Assembly: GCF_019468465.1 (NCBI RefSeq)
Contig: NZ_CP080519.1
Location: 10,223,001-10,287,000 of the forward strand
Source: Amycolatopsis sp. DSM 110486
Lineage (GTDB): Bacteria > Actinomycetota > Actinomycetes > Mycobacteriales > Pseudonocardiaceae
DNA: 64,000 nucleotides
Direction: 5' to 3'
The translations under genes were made by a program, and so were the position numbers. The stretch's first letter is position 1; each line of letters starts with the position of its first letter. Shown piece by piece: positions 58,576-64,000 of the stretch. The notes below the pieces were generated by a model. That model ran no database searches, had not been told where the DNA came from, and worked only from the letters and a program-made list of their open reading frames with translations.

Positions 58576-59310
58576 TCATCCGGTCGAGAAATTCAGTGCC
58601 AAGCGAAGTGCCTTGCCCAGTGGTTTCGGAACGAGCAGCGACATTCGACCGCCGGGTAGTTCTTCGGCGTTTCGGCGAGCCAGTGCCGAAAGAGTGCGGT
58701 GGATGTCGTGGGACGGGTACAGGACATAGGCTTGACCTATGGCCCCGGGCGGCAGCTGCCACCTGCGGATACCGGCAAGATCGGCCATGGCACCGGCTTG
58801 GACGTAGTAGCCGATCGGGTCCGTGGACCTGTCGAGGCCGGGTGTCGCGTGCGCGACCACGGCATCGGCGGCTTCGAGGGCTCTGCGGCGCGGCGCGCCG
58901 GCGCGGTCGAAAACCTCGAGAACGGTGTCCGCAGATCGCCGCGTGAAATCCTCTCCGGGCACGCTGACGAGCATTCCCGAGTCGTGCAGCAGTGCCGTTA
59001 CGAAGAGAAGTTCCGCATCGACCTCGGTCTGGTCCGCCTGGGCCAACGCTGTGCCGAGCAGCCAGGTTCGGTAGCCGTGGAAGAGAAGCGTGGTGCCTTG
59101 TTTCTTGGCCATCTCGACAGCGGTGCTCGCGACTTCGGTGTCGGGAACGTCCGGAAAGAGGCTTTCCGTCGAGTGTGGCCGGTTCATCGGCCACGTGATG
59201 AAACCACCGATCGTCTCCAGGAGGAATTTTCGCATGCCGGCGCGGACGGACGAACGCTCGGCGCGAGTCAGTACGCCGTTCGTTTCGCAGACCCAGTCGT
59301 AACTGGCCAT
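58576..59310 (-). CDS. HD-domain hydrolase (cyanamide-hydratase-like)
   Basis: A 244-residue HD-domain protein. Metal ligands are visible as His78 (LLFHGYRTWLL), His109-Asp110 (VTALLHDSGML) and probably His154 (DAVVAHATPGL). The order FPDVPDTEVAS, HGYRTW, LLHD and the late YYVQAGAMADLAGIRRWQLP resemble the Ddi2/cyanamide hydratase group, which adds water to cyanamide to give urea, but many relatives have other substrates. ATG at 59310 lacks a strong ribosome site. Convergent with the regulator (12 bp apart) and divergent from the M24 gene across an inverted pair of the shared motif. Confidence 0.8.
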   Translation of the reverse strand: MASYDWVCETNGVLTRAERSSVRAGMRKFLLETIGGFITWPMNRPHSTESLFPDVPDTEVASTAVEMAKKQGTTLLFHGYRTWLLGTALAQADQTEVDAELLFVTALLHDSGMLVSVPGEDFTRRSADTVLEVFDRAGAPRRRALEAADAVVAHATPGLDRSTDPIGYYVQAGAMADLAGIRRWQLPPGAIGQAYVLYPSHDIHRTLSALARRNAEELPGGRMSLLVPKPLGKALRLALNFSTG

Positions 59311-59448
59311 CGCTGACGACGAAGTAACTGAGGTCGATCCACTTGCTGCGTCGCCGCTTGCGCACACGAGGGCTCCAGTGAGACGGGGGATTCCTGCTTC
59401 CAGCTTTGGTGATCGGCAAAGTCCCGGCCAGGCGATGGGTGACCGGCA

Positions 59449-59515
59449 TCCCACAAATTCGGACGCGACTGCGCCGGATCGGCAAGGTGGTCCGATTCTG
59501 TCCGGATCTGTGGGA
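59449..59515. promoter_or_regulatory. Inverted pair of the cluster motif
   Basis: TCCCACAAATTCGGACG (59449-59465) on the plus strand faces TCCCACAGATCCGGACA on the minus strand (59499-59515). The second copy is identical over 17 bp to 57490-57506; the first differs at three bases. The pair lies between the divergent HD and M24 genes. Confidence 0.65.
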
Positions 59516-59605
59516 TTTTCGTCAGGTTCTGCTCTTCAGTGCCGTACCTGGCTCGCAGACGCTGGTGCTGATCAACATCGACGCCACCACCGGAGGCACC
59601 GGACC

Positions 59606-60502
59606 TTGACCCGCGAACTGTTTACCGAAGAAGAACTCGTTGCGTTCAAGGCGGCTCAACGTCTCGCCTTCGACGCGACGGTCGCGATCGAAGCCGAATT
59701 GCACGAAGGGATCACCGAGCAGCAGGCGGCCGGGAAGCTCGAGCGCTGGCTTCGTGCGCGTGGCGTTTCCCACTTCTTCCACTACGGCTTCGTCTGGTTC
59801 GGCGACCGTACTCGGTTCCTGGACTTTCCGCCGCTTCCCCGTCGGGTGCGAGACCTCTTCGAGGCCAAACCGGTTCGTGGCAGTGGACATTATCGGCCGA
59901 GCGGTCGCCGGTTGACTCAGGGCGATGCGGTCATTCTCGATATCGGCCCCATCTATCGGCGTGGAGCCGCCGATATCGGGTACTCTTGCACACTCGGCGA
60001 GCCGACGGAAGAATTCCACGAAACCCGAATGGCACTCGCCGCCTTTCGTCCGATGATTCTGGAGATGGTGCGCAATGGCGATGCCCAGGCCAGGATCGAC
60101 AAAGCGGTGGACGAGTACACCCAAGATCACGGTTATGTGAACATCCACTCGATGTACCCCGGGTCCGCGATCGCGCACCGCGTCGGCCGAGTGCCCGGTC
60201 TGCGGTTGCCGACGTTCAATGTGAAGGGTTTCAGCCCGCAGACGGTCAGCTATCTGGCGGGCGACGTCGTCGGATCGGCTCTACGCCTGGACGTTCGCGC
60301 CGCGCCCTTCTGGAAACCGAAGTCCGACCGGCCGTGTGAGCCGGGTTTGTGGGCGTTCGAGCCGCACATCGGCCGCGGCGACGTCGGCGCGAAATGGGGC
60401 GAGGTTCTCGTGGTGACCGAGGACACCGCGTACTGGCTCGACGACGACCTGCCGCACGTTCGCTATTGGGCTGATCACGATGTTGTCCAGGACGCTTCCT
60501 GA
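59606..60502 (+). CDS. M24-family metallohydrolase (aminopeptidase P/creatinase fold)
   Basis: A 298-residue pita-bread-fold protein without the N-terminal creatinase domain. All five metal ligands are present: Asp112 (VILDIGPIY), Asp123 (GAADIGYS), His191 (AIAHRVGRV), Glu252 (WAFEPHIG) and Glu266 (KWGEVLVV). It is probably a dimetal peptidase or amidinohydrolase; the atypical surroundings (YRPSGRRLTQGDAVILDIGP) suggest a specialised substrate. TTG at 59606 is chosen because GGAGG (59592-59596) is just upstream; no better start exists before LTRELFTEEELVAF. It is followed after 77 bp by the broken FAD oxidoreductase. Confidence 0.85.
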   Translation: MTRELFTEEELVAFKAAQRLAFDATVAIEAELHEGITEQQAAGKLERWLRARGVSHFFHYGFVWFGDRTRFLDFPPLPRRVRDLFEAKPVRGSGHYRPSGRRLTQGDAVILDIGPIYRRGAADIGYSCTLGEPTEEFHETRMALAAFRPMILEMVRNGDAQARIDKAVDEYTQDHGYVNIHSMYPGSAIAHRVGRVPGLRLPTFNVKGFSPQTVSYLAGDVVGSALRLDVRAAPFWKPKSDRPCEPGLWAFEPHIGRGDVGAKWGEVLVVTEDTAYWLDDDLPHVRYWADHDVVQDAS

Positions 60503-60579
60503 GTGGTGACAGCGCCGCGCCGGCCTTGTCCGACCGGCCCGGTTTCCCGATATTCACAGTTCACCAGGAGAAATACCAT

Positions 60580-61733
60580 GACCTTCGACGATTCTTCTTT
60601 GCCGCCGGTGCTGCCTGATGACGCCGCGTCCCTGGCTGGTGATCGACGCCGTCAGCCACACGGCCCGGGTCGGCGCCGGGGCGTTGTGGGCCGAGGTCGT
60701 TGCGGAAGCGGCGAAGGTCGGACTGGCCCCGCTCAACGGGTCGAATCCCACGGTGGGAGTCTCCGGTTACACCCTCGGCGGCGGCCTCAGCCCGACGCTG
60801 GGCCGCTCCCACGGCTACGCTGCCGACCACGTGCGCTCGCTCGAGGTGGTGACCGCGGACGGCGAACTGCGCCACGTCGACCCCGAGTCCGAACCCGAAC
60901 TGTTCTGGGCGCTGCGCGGCGGAAAGGGCAACTTCGCCGTGGTGACCGCGTTGGAGTTCGACTTGTTCCCGGTGCCCCGCCTCTACGGCGGCGCCCTCTA
61001 CTTCCCCGGTGAGCGGATGGCCGACGTGCTGCAGGCCTGGGCCGACTGGCACCCGGGCACACCGGAGACCATGGTCTCGTCGTTCGCCGTGCTGCGGCTG
61101 CCACCGCTGCCCGAACTGCCCGAGCCGCTGCGCGGGGCGTTCTCGGTGTCTCTGCGGTTCGCGTACAACGGCACGGCCGAGGACGGCGAGCGCATGGTGG
61201 CTCCATTGCGGACAGTGGCTCCGGCGATCCTCGACACCGTGCGGGACATGCCGTACAGCGAGGTCGCGTCGATCCACAACGAGCCGACCGAGCCGTTGCC
61301 CTACTACGAGAGGGGCATCATGCTGCGAGAGTTCCCCGCGGAGGCACAGGAAAAGCTCATCGAACTCGTCGGCCCGGAATCCGACACCACCATGTGGATC
61401 GCCGAACTGCGTGCGCTGGGCGGGGCGTGGGACCGCGAGCCGGCAGTGCCCAACGCCGTGGCAACCAGGGGCCTGCCATACAGCCTGCTGGGCGTCGAGG
61501 TCGGTCCGCTGTCGCAGGAAAACCAGCTCAAGAAGTCGGTCGCCGCACTGCTCGAGGGCATGCGGCCCTGGCAAAGCGACCGGCGGCTGGTCAACAACCT
61601 CGCCCCCGAAGAGGCTTTCGACGCTGCCGCGATCTACGGACCGGAGCGCTACGAACGCCTCGCGGCCGTCAAGTCGACGTATGACCCGGGCAACATGTTC
61701 CGGGTAAACCACAACGTGGTGCCGGCGGACTGA
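60580..61733 (+). pseudogene. FAD-dependent (berberine-bridge-like) oxidoreductase lacking its N-terminal FAD domain
   Basis: A good ribosome site and ATG (60580) give MTFDDSSLPPVLPDD, then the frame goes out of register. The other frame, from about 60620 to 61733, is the rest of a BBE-type oxidase: VIDAVSHTARVGAGALWAEV, GVSGYTLGGGLSPTLGRSHG, FWALRGGKGNFAVVTALEFD and the BBE tail (YGPERYERLAAVKSTYDPGN). About 85 residues between LPDD and VIDAV, including the PCMH loop and the His that anchors FAD, are missing. An internal out-of-frame deletion is the simplest reading. ATG 60618 could still start a truncated 371-residue protein. Confidence 0.75.
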
Positions 61734-61838
61734 ACAGGCGTGCTGCGTGAGCACCTGTGCCCCTTGAGGTGACGGTCACTTCGTCCGGGCTGTCGCGCCC
61801 GACACACTCGGGCCCACTCTGCGGATGTCGTCCTATAT

Positions 61839-61858
61839 TCAAATGTACGTACATTTGA
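61839..61858. promoter_or_regulatory. Perfect 20-bp palindrome, TetR-type operator
   Basis: TCAAATGTACGTACATTTGA is perfectly self-complementary and lies 50 bp upstream of the disulfide-reductase start. Its TGTACGTACA core is typical of TetR-family operators. No TetR gene is adjacent within the window. Confidence 0.75.
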
Positions 61859-61908
61859 GTGGGTCCCCGAGGGGAACCCCGACGCACAGCGCAGCCAGGA
61901 GGAGAGCA

Positions 61909-63273
61909 ATGTCCACCGTGGACTCCACGCACTTCGATCTCGTCGTGATCGGATTCGGCAGAGGGGGCAAAACACTGGCCGCCGCGATGGGGCGGCGCGG
62001 CAAGCGTGTCGCCGTGATCGAGCGGTCGGCGCAGATGTACGGCGGTACCTGCCCCAACGTCGGGTGCGTGCCCACCAAGTCGCTGATCCACCACGCCGAA
62101 ACCGGTACCGGCCACGGCGAAGCCGTCGGAAAGACGCGGAACCTGACCACGAGGCTGCGCGGCATCAACTTCTCCACCCTCGACTCGATCGACTCCGTCA
62201 CGGTCCTCACCGGACGGGCCGCGTTCGTCGACCCCAAAACGGTGGAGGTCAGCGCCGGCGACGAACGCCTGACCGTGACCGGCGACACCATCATCATCAA
62301 CACCGGGGCCGAGCCCGTCCTGCCCGCCATCCCCGGGTTCGCCGACAGCAACCGCGTTCACACGAGCACCGACCTCATCGGGCGAGACAACCTCCCGCGC
62401 AGGTTGGCCGTGCTCGGCGGTGGGCACGTGGGCATCGAGTTCGCGTCGATGTTCGCGCAGTTCGGCAGCGAGGTGACGGTGCTCGACCAGGCGCCGCGCA
62501 TCCTGGGCCGCGAGGACGACGCCGTCGCGGCGGCCGCGGAACAGGTGCTGGCCGACACCCGAGTCCGGTTCGTTCTCGGCGCTCAGGTCACCCGGTTGTC
62601 CGAGACGGCCGAGGGCGCCCGACTCGACTATCGCCAGGGTGAAGACGGCAGCACAATCGTCGTCGACGCCGTGCTGGTCGCGGCCGGCCGCAAGCCCGCC
62701 ACGGAAGGCCTGCGCTTGGACCTCGCGGGTGTGGCGACCACGGCCGGCGGTGCGGTCGAAGTGGACGATCGGCTGCGCACCAGCCAGCCCCACATCTTCG
62801 CGGTCGGCGACGTCAAGGGCGGACCGCAGTTCACCTACGTCTCCCTCGACGACAGCAGGATCGTCGCCGACCAGCTCGCCGGCCTCGGCACCCGATCCAC
62901 TGCCGACCGCGTGCACATCCCCTACACGCTCTTCCTGACGCCCCCCTTGGCACGAGTGGGACTCACCGAACGGGAGGCGCGCGAGCAGGGGTACGCGGTG
63001 AAGGTGGCGGAAAAAGCGGTCGCGGACATCGTGGCGATGCCCAAAGCGAAGATCCTCGGAGAAACCCGGGGGCTGATGAAATTCGTGATCGACGCGAAGA
63101 CGGACCAGATCCTCGGCGCCGCCTTGCTGAGCGTCGACGCGCAGGAGCTGATCAACCTGGTCACGCTGGCCATGCGGCACGGGGTGACCGCCGCGGATCT
63201 GCGCGACGGGATCTACACACACCCGTCGTCGACTGAAGCCTTCAACGAAGTGCTGGCCGCTACGCGGAGCTGA
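61909..63273 (+). CDS. RclA-like pyridine nucleotide-disulfide oxidoreductase
   Basis: A 454-residue FAD/NAD(P) flavoenzyme: FDLVVIGFGRGGKTLAAAMG at the FAD site, redox pair Cys48/Cys53 in GGTCPNVGCVPTKSLIHHAE, second nucleotide site VLGGGHVGIEFASMFAQFGS, FAVGDVKGGPQFTYVSLDD, and the C-terminal dimer motif THPSSTEAFNEVL. CVPTKSLIHHAE and the HPS (not HPT) ending resemble RclA, which reduces reactive chlorine or hypothiocyanous products, more than mycothione reductase. AGGAGG precedes the ATG at 61909; a start at 61825 would run through the operator and is unlikely. Control by the palindrome is probable. Confidence 0.88.
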   Translation: MSTVDSTHFDLVVIGFGRGGKTLAAAMGRRGKRVAVIERSAQMYGGTCPNVGCVPTKSLIHHAETGTGHGEAVGKTRNLTTRLRGINFSTLDSIDSVTVLTGRAAFVDPKTVEVSAGDERLTVTGDTIIINTGAEPVLPAIPGFADSNRVHTSTDLIGRDNLPRRLAVLGGGHVGIEFASMFAQFGSEVTVLDQAPRILGREDDAVAAAAEQVLADTRVRFVLGAQVTRLSETAEGARLDYRQGEDGSTIVVDAVLVAAGRKPATEGLRLDLAGVATTAGGAVEVDDRLRTSQPHIFAVGDVKGGPQFTYVSLDDSRIVADQLAGLGTRSTADRVHIPYTLFLTPPLARVGLTEREAREQGYAVKVAEKAVADIVAMPKAKILGETRGLMKFVIDAKTDQILGAALLSVDAQELINLVTLAMRHGVTAADLRDGIYTHPSSTEAFNEVLAATRS

Positions 63274-63436
63274 CGCGGGCCCCTTCATCTTCTGCCCCGG
63301 TACTTGACCCATCGGACCAGCGGGGATGTACTGGTAGCGGCGATGGATCCCGCCGGGGCCACACGGCCCGAACCGCCGGATGCGACGGCTGATGGCTTCC
63401 TGGACGATGCGTGCTGCAGCGGACCGGGAGGACGTC

Positions 63437-63799
63437 ATGACGACAACCAATCACTTTCTGCGATTGTCGATCTTCCTTGGCGATGGGGACACCTGGCACC
63501 ACCGGCCACTGGACGTCGAGATCGTGTTCCGCGCGCGCCGGGCGGGCTTGGCCGGGGCGAGCGTGTTTCGCGGGATCGCCGGTTACGGCGCGAACTTGCG
63601 CATCCACACGCAACGTCGGCTGCCGCTCGGCGCAGACCTGCCGTTGCTGATCGTCATCGTCGACTCGCCCGAGAAGATCCGGGAGTTCCTGCCACAGCTG
63701 GATGACCTCGAGCTCACCGCGCCGGTGGTGATCGACGAGCTCGAGTCCCATCCCTTCACGGTCCAGCGGTGGCCACCCACTCGAGAGGGAGTGCGATGA
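63437..63799 (+). CDS. DUF190-domain protein, first of a tandem pair
   Basis: A 120-residue PII-like DUF190 protein: FLRLSIFLGDGDTWHHRPLD, RARRAGLAGASVFRGIAGYG, then PLLIVIVDSPEKIREFLPQL. Genes of this family usually sit beside crcB fluoride-channel genes. GGGAGG precedes the ATG at 63437. It overlaps the next DUF190 gene by four bases (ATGA). Confidence 0.85.
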   Translation: MTTTNHFLRLSIFLGDGDTWHHRPLDVEIVFRARRAGLAGASVFRGIAGYGANLRIHTQRRLPLGADLPLLIVIVDSPEKIREFLPQLDDLELTAPVVIDELESHPFTVQRWPPTREGVR

Positions 63800-64000
63800 C
63801 GATGCAGCTCACGGGAACCGCGTTGCGCATGACGATCCTCATCGGCGAAGACGACCTCTGGCAGCACACACCGCTGCACCGCGAGATCCTCGACCGCGCA
63901 CGCAAGGCCGGCCTCGCCGGGGCCACGGTGCTGCGCGGCTGCGAAGGGTACGGCCTGCACCGCATGATCCACACGACACGGCTACTGAGCATGGCCGATC
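63796..64000 (+). CDS. DUF190-domain protein, second copy, cut by the window edge
   Basis: The first 68 residues of a second DUF190 protein: LRMTILIGEDDLWQHTPLHR, RARKAGLAGATVLRGCEGYG and LHRMIHTTRLL. It repeats the layout of the preceding gene with about half the residues shared in the visible part, so the pair is a tandem duplication. ATG at 63796 overlaps the first copy's stop. The remaining roughly 40 residues, and perhaps crcB, lie beyond the window. Confidence 0.85.
   Translation, partial: MTMQLTGTALRMTILIGEDDLWQHTPLHREILDRARKAGLAGATVLRGCEGYGLHRMIHTTRLLSMAD

Noticed and set aside
60503..61012. A separate 169-codon gene before the FAD oxidoreductase
   Set aside because: Its first part is the true N-terminus of the oxidoreductase; the rest is the wrong frame of the oxidoreductase body after the deletion.
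1..64000. CRISPR arrays, rRNA genes, replication or plasmid origins
   Set aside because: No regularly spaced repeat arrays, rRNA signatures, iteron clusters or replication genes were seen.

Overview
This is a G+C-rich window with frequent GTG starts and many ATGA or GTGA stop/start overlaps. A MurT/GatD pair (lipid II amidation), F420-type flavoenzyme families, an MprAB-like two-component system, a lone ectoine hydroxylase and a Rv2006-like trehalose protein all point to an actinomycete. The style best fits the Pseudonocardiaceae (Amycolatopsis-like), but that assignment is inference from gene content, not a computed placement. The window reads as a chromosomal accessory region rich in catabolic cassettes and their local regulators.

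Layout. 1-3.1 kb: frameshifted GMC oxidoreductase and alpha/beta hydrolase facing a TetR regulator across a tandem operator. 3.2-7.5 kb: PucR regulator, amino-acid permease and enolase-superfamily enzyme. 7.6-10.6 kb: ArsR regulator, small membrane coiled-coil protein and MMPL exporter. 10.7-12.1 kb: a gene remnant, then a leaderless HTH / Clp-N-domain / membrane-protein operon. 12.2-17.9 kb: transporter-glycosyltransferase fusion, DUF998 protein, histidine kinase, response regulator and divergent PAP2 phosphatase. 18-19.8 kb: ectD and a USP-like protein. 20-26.6 kb: a fully coupled alpha-glucoside (trehalose-type) operon of MFS importer, trehalose-phosphatase/GH65 fusion, beta-phosphoglucomutase and ROK glucokinase. 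26.9-29.6 kb: archease, gatD, murT. 30.2-31.5 kb: formamidase.

32-39.1 kb: a small zinc-ribbon protein, then glycolate oxidase glcDEF and a LctP-type permease. A 941-bp IS5-family element sits exactly between glcE and glcF and separates glcF from its ribosome binding site. 39.4-41 kb: two small enzymes and a decayed integration site (tRNA 3' end, hairpin, integrase fragment). 41.5-44.9 kb: a large Tat-exported GH106-like glycosidase. 45-49 kb: SDR/LysR and LLM/MerR divergent pairs and a PPOX-class enzyme. 49.2-55.7 kb: a large LuxR regulator and a three-subunit molybdo-flavin-FeS dehydrogenase.

56-61.7 kb: a duplicated membrane protein, a DJ-1/AraC regulator, an HD hydrolase, an M24 metallohydrolase and an FAD oxidoreductase that has lost its N-terminal FAD domain. 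A 17-bp motif recurs exactly in the two regulatory regions of this cluster, which makes it the best candidate for an undescribed regulon. 61.8-64 kb: an RclA-like disulfide reductase behind a perfect 20-bp palindrome, and tandem DUF190 proteins cut by the window edge.
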